Source: Diphasiastrum complanatum
Lineage: Eukaryota; Streptophyta; Lycopodiopsida; Lycopodiales; Lycopodiaceae
Assembly: GCA_029204225.1 (NCBI GenBank)
Contig: MU831976.1
Location: 29,575 to 93,574 of the forward strand
Reading direction: 5' to 3'
Length of the DNA stretch: 64,000 bases
The translations under genes and the position numbers were made by a program. The notes beneath the pieces are model-generated. The model saw nothing but the letters and a program-made list of their open reading frames with translations. It was not told the origin of the DNA and ran no database searches. This document shows, one piece after another, positions 36,451 to 46,090 of the stretch; the first letter of the stretch is position 1, and the number at the start of each line of letters is the position of its first letter.

Positions 36451-38782
36451 TATTGACTAAACTAGTTGAAATCTTTCACACTCTCTCTTCAACTAGTTTT
36501 AGCTTATCCATAGAAATTTAATCCAAATTTAGAATGATCTCCATCCTAAGTATAGGCCTCCTTTTTAATGATATAAAGTAGTTTCCACAATTGATATAGA
36601 AAATAGTGTCCACTTGGGATGTTTCACTATTTCTTACATCAATTTTACATGTCAAGATGTAACTAGAACATGAAGAACCAAATAGAATGTAAATGAGATG
36701 ATTCCTCCATGCTATAAAATTTGAACTCTTTGGAAAATTACAGCAACCAAACAACAAATGTGAGTGATCAACCAATGCTTGCTTGCCTCCTCTATCTCCT
36801 CTTTGTCCTTTCTTGCCATGTATCCACCATGAAAGTCCATGAATGGGCCTCCATCTCCATCTTGCCACAAGATATCATTATACCTTGATGACTTGATCAT
36901 GAATGAGTAATATAATGAACCTCCAATAGCTTTACTTCCATAAGCAAAATCAGCCAAGAATGCTAGTACAAATCCAACATCAAAATGATGCTCACCAATG
37001 TAACTAGTTTTACCATATTTGACAATTTGCACAAATCCACATGAAATAGCTCAAACATGAGATAGAACAAGTAAAGTAAAATTGAACAACACTTTCTTGA
37101 TGCTCCTTTGACCTTACTTGAGTCTTATATAACCTACAAAAACAGATCCATAGCATCTTTTCCAATTGGCTCTCCTTTGATGCTCTTGACTAGTTCCAAA
37201 TTGCCAACTTCCCTTTTGACTTGTTGAAGCCCTTTGAGATCAACCTCTTGATCATCAACTTGACCATCAAAGTCATTGAATAAACTTTGTTTTCCAGATC
37301 CATTACTTGATTTTACAGCATGATAACATCCATCCACTTGCATAGCTCCATCTACACAAGAAGATTCACCAAAAGATTGATGCGAATGAAACACGAATGC
37401 TCGGCAGTTGTCGCCAATGTTGCATCCTGGATTGCTTGTATCGTTGGTGATGTTGGTGGTGTTGGCGTGTTAGCTCATATTGGTGGAGTGGCCACTAAAT
37501 CTGTTTGGGCAATGTGTGAATCTGTGTCGGTGTCTGCAGCTAGAGATGTATCAGTTCCATCAGCACTCTGCACCATCAATTGCATGATGTGGTGATGATT
37601 GCTGTTGGGAAGCCATATCTGACGTGGAGCCTTTGTCTTGTGAATCTTCTTCAGACTCTGTACCATCAGATTCTGCTTCATCCGGAGAAGCATGTCAAGT
37701 CACTTGTATCTTTGGCCTTGCCCATAGTGATTGTGTTGGTGGGGCTTGGACCTGTGTAGTGGTGTCGGCTTGTTGAGTAGATGACTATTCTGCTGATGGA
37801 TCTTTCTATAATGCCAAGGATGTGGGATGCTTCTTCAAAGTCAGCTTCAGGATGCTTGTGTTGGGTCACTTTGGAGATGGTCCTTGTGGAGATAGAGGGT
37901 CCTCTTTCTGAAAGTAGACTTCATCTTTCGTGGTGGCCCTTGTGGAGATAGAGGGTCCTCTTTCTAAAAGTAGACTTTGTCTTTCGTGGTGCTACCAAAA
38001 TTTCCCATGCTTGGTCGACCATCATCAATTTCTCTCTGATCTTTGGATGGCTAGTCAATTGTTGCAGTGTGATATTTGTGAGAAGATAGCCAAGGATGGT
38101 TGATGTTTGCTTGTTCCTGATACAGTCACAGAGACAGTTGGAAACAAATTGGCCCCAATCATAAAGATTTTGATTGTGCAGTCATGAATCAGACATCACG
38201 TGGAAATTTTTCATTGGAATGCACAGTATCTTGGACTTATCGAGACCCTATGCGACTATTTTGAACATATCAAGAGACTGCATGGGGTTTAAGAAAATCG
38301 TACAACAAATGAAAAGGTGAGACACGTATATCTCATTTCAAACAACATGCGGTTATGCCATCAAGAGAGTCAATGACAATGAGAGCACGAGCTTCGACTC
38401 TGATAACTCCTCCGATGAAAGAAGATGCCAAAAGGAACTACGCATAAAGCATAAGGACAAGCTTCATGATGATGCTTTCACCTCTATGGCCAATAGCACT
38501 GATACAATTATATATGCCATTTGGTGGAAAGCGAAGTTTGCCTAGGCATCGAATACTAGGATGTTTACCTGCACAGATAAAGTATCCGCGTATTGTTAGA
38601 AGTTGATGCATTGCAAACACAGCTTGGTTAGGATCATAGGTTTGGGCATTGGGGTCAAGCACTTAAGCATTAGGATCATACACATAATATATGACTATCT
38701 TAGTGGAGTACCCTGGTTGAGTAGTGTCGTCCACATAATAAGTTGCCGGATCGATGGTATTGGGATCAAGTATCTATATTTC
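36451..38782. other. Unassigned sequence, probably retroelement debris
   Basis: Minus-strand pieces around 37590-37690 read as an acidic Ser/Asp/Glu-rich linker (ESDGTESEEDSQDKG) like that between integrase and RT of Copia elements, but no flanking domain confirms it. A 56-bp tandem duplication is listed separately. Confidence 0.35.
37882..37993. repeat. 56-bp tandem duplication
   Basis: Two adjacent copies of 'ccttgtggagatagaggg...cttcatctttcgtggtggc', differing at a few positions. Confidence 0.85.
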
Positions 38783-39036
38783 TGGGTACTTGCATGATCT
38801 TGCTGGTCATTTATTTTTGGAGCGTGAGGGCAAAAAAAGGTGTCACGACAATTTTCGTGTCACTTCTCGTCGTTTGACTTTCTCGTCGTCTGACTTTCTC
38901 CTGCTGTACCTTGAAAATTTTTCTTTCACGAATTTTTCGTGTTCATGTCATTTCATCAGGGTGTTCGCAAACATTTCGTCAGAGTGAGGGCTGAAAGCTA
39001 GCAAAGCTTTGATAATAGAAACGTTTTGTTTCTTCA
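38783..39036 (-). repeat. Copia-C LTR fragment
   Basis: Matches the 5' part of the Copia-C LTR (12630-12909): shared 'gtcgtctgactttctcctgctgta', 'cagggtgttcgcaaaca' and 'gagggctgaaagcta' blocks. It ends exactly at the LTR terminus (plus-strand ...tttcttca, 39036), so on the minus strand it begins with the true LTR start. Confidence 0.7.
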
Positions 39037-40010
39037 AAGATGTGAGAAAAGCAAAATGAGTCACTTTCACTTGCTTACCCTTCTCATCATATGTGAGCCG
39101 TGCATGCATTTGACTTTCCCTTGATGTTCTCCTTGGATTTTTACTTGATGAAAGTCCATCATCATCACCATCTAAAGTAGGATCCTTTACATCAACATCA
39201 AGAATGTTAGATCCATCCACATCAACATCAATAGTACTTGAAGACACTTTTGGAATGTTCCCCTCATAAAAAATGACAAATCTACCAACAATCACTTTGT
39301 TACTAGAAGGAATGTAAACCTTGTAGGCTTTACTCACCTCAATATATCCAACAAAAATACCTTTCCTTGAAGATGGATCCTCCTTGGTCCTATCATAAAA
39401 AGTGATGTTGACATAGCATGTGCATTCAAAAGTTCTTAGAAAGTTGACACTCGGCCTCCTCTTGAATAGCATCTCAAAAGGTGTCCTTCCATCCAAAATA
39501 GCACTCGGCCACCTATTGCACAAGAAATTGGCACACAACAAAGCTTGAGTCCAAAATGGTTTATCAAAATTAGCAATTAACCTCTTGGCTTTAGCACTTT
39601 CACATAAAATCCTATTCTTCTTTTTAGCCACTCCATTTTGTTGTGTGGTCCTTGGTGTTGTATACTCCCTCTTGATCCCATGCTCATCACAAAAGGCCTT
39701 GAACTTGGTAGATATGTACTCACCAACATTGTCACTTCTTAAGCACTTGATCCTTGTGAAAAATTGGTTCTCCCTTGCATTCTTGAACTTGACAAAGACA
39801 TCATACACTTCATCTTTGCTGTTTAGTAGAAAGATCCAACAAAATCTACTAAAATCATCAATGAAAATTACATACATCTTAGCTCCACTATTGCTAATTG
39901 CAGTAATTCCATGAATATCCGAATGTACAATTTGAAAAGACATTGTAGATCTAGATGTAGATCTAGTATAAGGTAGTTGATGTGACTTAGACAAAGCACA
40001 AGAGCATCAT
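39037..40010 (-). pseudogene. Copia integrase fragment with altered catalytic Glu
   Basis: A long open minus-strand frame. It has SFQIVHSDIHG (first catalytic Asp), FIDDFSRFCWIFLL, CLRSDNVGEYIS (second Asp) and QQNGVAKKKNRILC, where the catalytic Glu of the usual ERKNR motif is Lys. It continues through GRTPFEMLFKRRPSVNF to the acidic linker and RLTYDEKGKQV. The linker resembles the start of the Copia-B RT piece (RLSYVDKGKQM), so this may be the missing half of a Copia-B-like family. It is cut at 39036 by a Copia-C LTR. Confidence 0.85.
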
Positions 40011-40051
40011 ACTTCGCTTTGAATATCCATTTGCATGAAATCGATTTAGAA

Positions 40052-40440
40052 CTACTTCTTTTTTTCATTGTTGTATTTTAGAGTTTTGTAGTCCTTGATG
40101 AGATGGCCAGTCCTCTTAAAGTAATTGAAGAATAGTTTCTGCATTGGATGGAATGATGAAGTCTCTGAAGTTGATGGTGTGTTTGATACATGTTGTTGCA
40201 TGTTGCTCCTCTTGTCAAGATAATCTGACACTAGTAGAAATAACAATATCGGAATACTATTGGTTGTGCACTTGCTGAAATGATGCCTTGGTAGAAACAA
40301 GACTGATAATCTGCCATAAAAATGTAGATTACTGAACCACCCGCTCTAATACCATGTTGGAAAACTATGTGGGTTATCAAGAATATTGAATGATATCGGA
40401 TCAAAGGAGCTCTGGTTAAAATAGATGCTCTGATATAAGA
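40052..40440 (-). pseudogene. Copia gag remnant, PBS and LTR stub
   Basis: Minus strand: LTR piece starting next to 40355 (tgttggaaaact), PBS-like CATGGTATTAGAGC (about 40341-40354), then gag remnant ending in a damaged zinc knuckle (FFNYFKRTGHLIKDYK; two cysteines replaced by Tyr). Protease is missing: the knuckle is followed within about 70 bases by integrase. Confidence 0.6.
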
Positions 40441-40444
40441 TCGA

Positions 40445-40845
40445 TGTTGGCAATGGTTGTTTTTTCTAGTTAAGTAAAAATCAGGACACTGTATCACTTT
40501 CCACCACATAGGCTGAATATAGAGCTTTATGATTAGCAACACAAGAAGTGATTTGGATACAAGGGCTGCTTAGAGAGATTGGTGTAAAGCAAGCCAAAGG
40601 TACAATCATTTCTTATGATAGTCAGAGTGAAATTTAATTGGCTAAAAATCCTATGTTTCATGCTAGAACAAAGCAGATAGAAGTAAAATATCATTTTATA
40701 TCAAGCTTTGTTCGAAAGACATGGATGTGATTCATTGTAGCATCGCTACACAAGTAGTTGATATATTCATGAAGTCGCTAAGCAAAGACAAATCTGAGGA
40801 TTTTAGGCTAAAGCTTGGCATGGAATTGATATCTTGAAGACTGAA
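40445..40845 (+). pseudogene. Copia RNase H fragment, plus strand
   Basis: The plus strand reads LSKNQDTVSLSTT-stop-AEYRAL, QEVIWIQGLLREIGVKQAKG, LAKNPMFHARTKQIEVKYHF and then KLGMELIS. This is the C-terminal half of a Copia RNase H with several stops. It lies in opposite orientation to the integrase just to its left, so two different copies meet near 40440. Confidence 0.8.
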
Positions 40846-41024
40846 CGGATTGATAGACATGCTTACTACATATTGCTTATAACATCTTAGTAAAGTATAC
40901 TTTATTTTAAGTTGAAAGCAACTATGCTATCATGGAGGCATGTTCCATGAGTAGTTAACTTGATGATAGAATGTTGACGTTAATTATTGAGGTTCAAAGC
41001 AACCCAAATTGTCAACTTCTGATA

Positions 41025-43688
41025 TGGTCCGATACATGGAGGAAAAGCTAAAACATGTAGATTTATGGTCATCAGGAACATTGTATCCTATTGATCCATG
41101 TTCATTGCAACATCCATTTTCATTTGGTGAGTCAGTTAATAATCTATATGTGTCATGGTAAAATGGCCTTTTGGGCTACTGTGAGAAATTGATGCTCTAT
41201 GGGAATGCACATTCAGTGCAAAGAATACATTATTTGGAAGAGGAATCAAGGAAAATATCAAAGGAGTGCGAAGAAGAATCTACAAAGATGAAAACTTGTT
41301 TGGATGAAAATGAGATGTTCAAGGAGGAGATCCAAAGGTTGAAATCTTCTTTGCATCATTATACAACTAGTAGTGATGAGATAAAAATTGCATTTCAATC
41401 CATGCGTATCTCATATTTGTCTCTTGTTAAAGATATGGATGTGCTCAACAGAAAGGAAAAGACTGGTAAACAAGGATATATGTGATCTATCATCCAGAGG
41501 AGGTCATAGAAAAATATGAATCCATGCATTCAAGTAAGTTAAAGCTTAATTGGTATTGAATATTGCTTGAACTTTTTGATTCATTCATAATCACTAATTT
41601 TGTTATTTATTCATTTCAACTTTCTGTTGATTTGCTTATTATATATTGTTGTGAATACTATGAGTGTCCTAATTTCTACTGACATTTTCATGAACATTAT
41701 GTTTGCAATGCAGATCAGCATTGGTTGTTGAAGACCATTTGGCCGATGAGATTTCAATTGGAAACTCACTAGGCTCTATCTTGACTTCTAAATCTATGAA
41801 ATCAATGTTAAGGCTTCAATTACTGATAGCATTATGGATGAAGTTGGAAAAATATTAAACACTACATTGCTTCAGGGGGCATGTGACTTTTCTAGGATCA
41901 GTAGGGAAGCATATGCAACAATGTTTAAGATGATAAAGGAGGCATTTGAACAGGTAAATATTAAAAAGTTTCCAATCCCACGACCATTTCATCTTAAAAA
42001 AAAGAGAGACATGTTAAACCATGGTATGCAGACAATAGTTGGTAATCCATCTCATATCAATGAAGTGTATTGCTCGAAAGGAGAAAGTCTAGCATACAAC
42101 AACTCCAACAATTTATTTATTGACATTAATCAGTTATTAACATTCATCATAAATTTTTACGATATTACAAATGAGAATGTCAATAACAAGTTGATAGTTG
42201 TTCTCAAGTTAGATGAGTCTGAAATTATAAAAGGACAAAAAATGGAAAGAGTCAGTCTCACAATCATGAATGGAGCACTTTCAAATTCAAAAGACTCAGA
42301 AGGCCTCAATTTCAGTGTTCAATCAGAAAATGATATCTGGTGGTTGGCAGCATTTCAGGTATAGCAGTTCTTTCGCATAATAAATAGGGATAATCATTTG
42401 AATATGGATTTTATATCTAAAATCTTCTCTGTGTTAATATTATGAGGCTAATCACGTTTTTGTATTCTCTTATAGGTGATGAAAGAAGACCATAACATTC
42501 TCTCATGGATATTTAATAGAACATCATATCCTGCTACCATAAAAAATCACATGGAGGGAGTTCCACTCAATATTTCTGGAATTGGCACTTTCAACATTGA
42601 ATGGCATTTAGCAGGAGATCTGAAGACATTAAAATGTATGTTCAATGTATGTCATGGTGCTAACTCTAAACACCCTTGTTTGTATTGCATGAAAACAACA
42701 AAAGACATCACAAGGAGTACAAGAATATCAAGAGATCGAGAAGATCCTAATTGGAAACCTGTACTGCCGATTCCTCTACAAAATGTTCATATCTATACAT
42801 TGCATGCGGAGGTGCATACCATAGAAAAAATAATATATCTTCACATCTTGTTTGCATGGAATTCCGAGCCATAGGCCTCTGCGAAGGAAGCTATTTCCAG
42901 ATTAGAGGATGTGTTATCCAAAGCAGGCTTACATAAAGGCCACATTAAAATAAAAAATTATGACAAGCTATTAGGTAAAACAGGAAATATTCCATGCAAG
43001 TCGAGCATTGGAGGATCTAAAGCTCAAAGATTTTTATCAAATTATTCTGGCAAACAATCTAAGGTTCAATACACGGTTTGGAAAGAAATTATTGCAGCAA
43101 CTCAATATTTCAAAGAAGAAGGTTCTACTCGTATACACAAAGTAGAAGTTTGAAAAAAGTTAGACAACATGTTGAAATACTTGAGAAAAGATAAATTTTC
43201 AAATATTGATGTTCAAATGATACAGAAAACAACCGATGAATTTGTGGATGCAGTTCAAACTGCATGGGGTATTGATCATATAACACATTATATGGTAAGA
43301 TTTTGATTTTAAACTACGATAGACAAATATGTGCAATTAAATTAGATACTTTTGGTACTGATTTAGATTATGTTTTTATGACATGTAGCACATATTACGA
43401 CATCATTCGACATTCTTTGCAAGAAATAGTAGAAGTCTTAGCATAGGGTCATCGCAAGGAATGGAAAAATCTCATTGGCAAGCAAGAGCGGCATTTCTTA
43501 AAAGTACACAACATGGCGGGACTAGCACAAAAAATAGCTATATACTGCAACTTTTTCAATGGTTTTACAAAAGAATCCAAATTCGTCATAATACAAAATC
43601 GGCGGATTATAAAAAATTTCAAAAAGCATGCAAATTTATACAAGCCAGTAGGCTATGGACACACAATAAAATTTTGTATATTAAATAA
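41025..43688 (+). pseudogene. Multi-exon DDE-type transposase-like gene (gene 1 of the 41-49 kb cassette)
   Basis: The best-supported exons are 41834-42358, 42476-43294 and 43389-43688, all GT-AG and phase 0 (547 codons). An upstream open part 41025-41485 encodes a Lys/Glu-rich coiled coil (YLEEESRKISKECEEES), interrupted by TAA at 41160. The core contains VVLKLDESEI (candidate first Asp), FNIEWHLAGDLKTLKCMF (candidate second Asp), NSKHPCLYCMKTT (Cys pair), a Gly/Ser segment GGSKAQRFLSNYSG and GMEKSHWQARAAFLKSTQHG. Order and spacing recall uncharacterised DDE-like transposases with a 'GGDxKxL...CxWC' signature that I remember from animal genomes; the family name is uncertain. Nonsense codons TAG 42872 and TGA 43151 are single base changes in an otherwise continuous frame. 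It converges with the next gene. Confidence 0.65.
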
Positions 43689-43708
43689 AAATATCTACAA
43701 AGTACAAT

Positions 43709-45193
43709 TCAGCAGTATCTAATCTGCTTCTGATATTTTTTCCAATAAGAATCATGCAACAATTTTCTTTTTTTGAATGGATCCAATAGTTCATAGTTTT
43801 CATGCTTACTCAGATCAACGTAAGCAGCATACACTGCAAAATGAGATGACATGAGCATGGAATTCACTGGTCCATATCCTAAAATTTTAGCTGCAAAAAT
43901 CATTTTATGCACCTTATTGAAATTATGTCCTCCAAGAAAATGAGACAGTGCCTTGATTGCCATAATCATAGTTTCACCATGTTGACGAAACTTTGAATGG
44001 GCAACACTTATCTCATTATTCTTGAAGGACTTCAGATAGTGCCCCAGTGCATGATCTCTTGAAAATTCTCCAGTAGAATATCTCTGCCCTCCTCGACGAA
44101 TTGTGAAATCATCAAGGAAAATTGTTTCATGAAATGATAAAAAACAAAGTAAGCTCCAGTATATAATCTGACATAACAAATCTACTAGTACTTGATAAGA
44201 GACAAAAACTTACGCATTCGGCTTTGTCTTCTCTGATTATTGTCTCTCCATCAATATTATGTCCACCTTTCGATGTCAATATTGTTGGTGAATAGACAGT
44301 TGGCTGTGGAAAACCAAGTATACTTTGCATTCTAAGAAACTCCTCCTCAGAAGGCAGATTATCTTCTTTGTCGCGCATTTCCTCCACAGCCATTTTCAAG
44401 CAATCTGTCCCTGAATAAAACTTATCATTATGTACATCGTCAACACCAGGGAGAAGATCATTAGCATCAAAATCAATTATATCCGAGAATTCATCAAGCT
44501 CTTTGCTCAAAATGCAAAGACTCTCAGCTTCAGTGAAGTCAAAAAGATCCAATATTGTCAAAAAGAAATTATTATCTATATTATAAGTGGCAAAGTGATC
44601 AAAGATTTATCAAAAAGAGAAAGGGTAGTGGGTGTTCTAGGGCCTATAAAAGTAGCCCTATTTCGAGTAGGATCAAAATCAGAACAATCATCTAAATAAA
44701 CACTCGTATCAATAAAAAAAATATCTATATCTACAATCTTTGACTTTTCAGACTTTGTACCACTAGAAAAAGCTGGTTCAGAAGTGGTGGGCACAGCCTC
44801 CGAATCGTCAAAAATATTTAACAAAAGGAAAAAAACAAAAGCAGATCGAAAATCGACAAATCTACATTTTTTTATTATGAATTGGGCACTCATCTACAGA
44901 CTTGAAAATATTATGTAACTTGGTAAACATTCTGTCAAGCTTAGCTTTATAGATCTGCTTGTCGAGTGCCACCAGGTCCTGATAATGAATCATGTCCTTA
45001 TTCTGAGATCTAAATAGCGGAGTACTGAGCATGGACTTAAATCTGAGATATATCTCAAAAAATGCCTCCACACCAGGGCCCTCAGTTATAGAATAAAAAG
45101 AAAAGGAGAAAAAAGGGATTTGAAATAGTCCAACCTATCAGTAATACCAAATTCATTGAAAAAAGAAAGCAAACTGGATTCAAAATTAGACAT
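43709..45193 (-). pseudogene. Unknown acidic/helical protein (gene 2 of the cassette)
   Basis: Minus-strand gene starting at ATG 45193 (MSNFESSLLSFFNEFGI). Further exonic blocks lie near 45085-44880 (VEAFFEIYLRFKSML, then LVALDKQIYKAKLD), 44830-44576 (Asp/Ser-rich), 44561-44214 (acidic; ends at a good donor GTAAGT) and 44130-43709 (FTIRRGGQRYSTGEFSRDHA, HALGHYLKSF..., ending KKYQKQIRYC-stop). I do not recognise any domain. The acidic N-terminal half and a helical basic C-terminal domain are all that can be seen. Exact junctions for the first introns are unresolved. A TATA box and a 280-base leader precede it, mirrored by those of gene 3. Confidence 0.5.
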
Positions 45194-45503
45194 TTTAAAC
45201 AAAAATAACAGAACTAAAGTTCCAAATATCGCTCTCAGACGCAAACCGTAGGTCAAACAAGCATGTCAAGGCAACGTGTGCTCAAGAGAGATATTTGAAG
45301 TTGGAGTATCGGATCCCAGCGCAAGAACACCGAGCAGAAAAGAAAAGGGATGCGAAGCGCGCTTGAATGCGACACCGGACAATGCAGTATCAGATCCAGA
45401 CGCATAATAGTCAACGAAAGGTAATGAGAGCAAGCGGCGCGCTTGAAATCGATATCCGGCAAAGCAATTGTAAATTTGTGTGAAAATCCGAGCCGAAAAA
45501 GAC

Positions 45504-45515
45504 CTATTTATAAAT
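45504..45515 (-). promoter_or_regulatory. TATA box for gene 2
   Basis: On the minus strand ATTTATAAATAG, about 310 bases upstream of the ATG at 45193. Confidence 0.6.
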
Positions 45516-45524
45516 TTTTTTTCA

Positions 45525-45717
45525 CACGTGTGGAGGAGTGGCGAAGGAACACATGTCGACATGTGATTGGTCAAAATAAATGCGCCGTACCTAGAGTGAT
45601 TGATCTGAGATCTGTCACGTGCGAGAATGACACGCGTTGATAACGGATTCGCGCACGTGTCTCAGCCCACGTGGCCTCATAATTGGGTCATCATTGTCAG
45701 TACGGACATTTCACGTG
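45525..45717. promoter_or_regulatory. Cluster of five CACGTG G-boxes
   Basis: CACGTG at 45525, 45616, 45654, 45668 and 45712, all between the two TATA boxes. The last two are part of a repeat (cacgtggcctcataatt / cacgtggcctaataatc). G-boxes bind plant bZIP and bHLH factors (light, ABA and stress control); use here is inferred. Confidence 0.7.
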
Positions 45718-45773
45718 GCCTAATAATCTAACGACATGTGTCTTCGCCGTCTTTTCACACATGCAAAAATTTC

Positions 45774-45782
45774 GTATATATG
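45774..45782 (+). promoter_or_regulatory. TATA box for gene 3
   Basis: GTATATATG, about 310 bases upstream of the ATG at 46091, a distance matching that on the other side. Confidence 0.6.
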
Positions 45783-46090
45783 AGTCGGAATTGTCATTTT
45801 TTTTTGCAAAATTTTCACTTTTAGCTCCCGATATCCCTCTCAAGCGCACTCTTTCACCGTTCAAGCTTCCGTCCTCTCACAGTGATCTCGAGTCCGATAC
45901 TGCTAGTAGTGCAATATCGCTTTCAAGCGCGCATCTCTTTTCTTCAAATAATCTGTGTAGATCTTGTGCTCAAAACTGATATTCAGTTTTGGTATCGATC
46001 TCAAGCGCCCTTTCATCGCAATTTTTTTTGTTTTCATCCACTTTTGTTTTGTTCAAACTTCTTTTTGTTAATTTTGTTCTTCTAAGAATA

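Larger units (their letters stand above)
45194..46090. promoter_or_regulatory. Bidirectional promoter with mirror-image leaders
   Basis: Lies between the divergent starts of genes 2 and 3. Read outward from the centre, both halves carry the same order: TATA box, 'CGATATC...TCAAGCGC', then 'GATACTG...TTCAAGCGCGC...TCTTTTCTT', then further copies, then ATG after about 280 bases. Exact TCAAGCGC occurs at 45840-45847, 45923-45930 and 46001-46008 on +, and at 45446-45439 and 45366-45359 on -. The central part holds five CACGTG boxes. Confidence 0.7.

Noticed and set aside
40850-41024. Left terminal inverted repeat of the 41-49 kb cassette
   Set aside because: No sequence here matches the reverse complement of the 49.27-49.5 kb side by eye; ends remain unknown.
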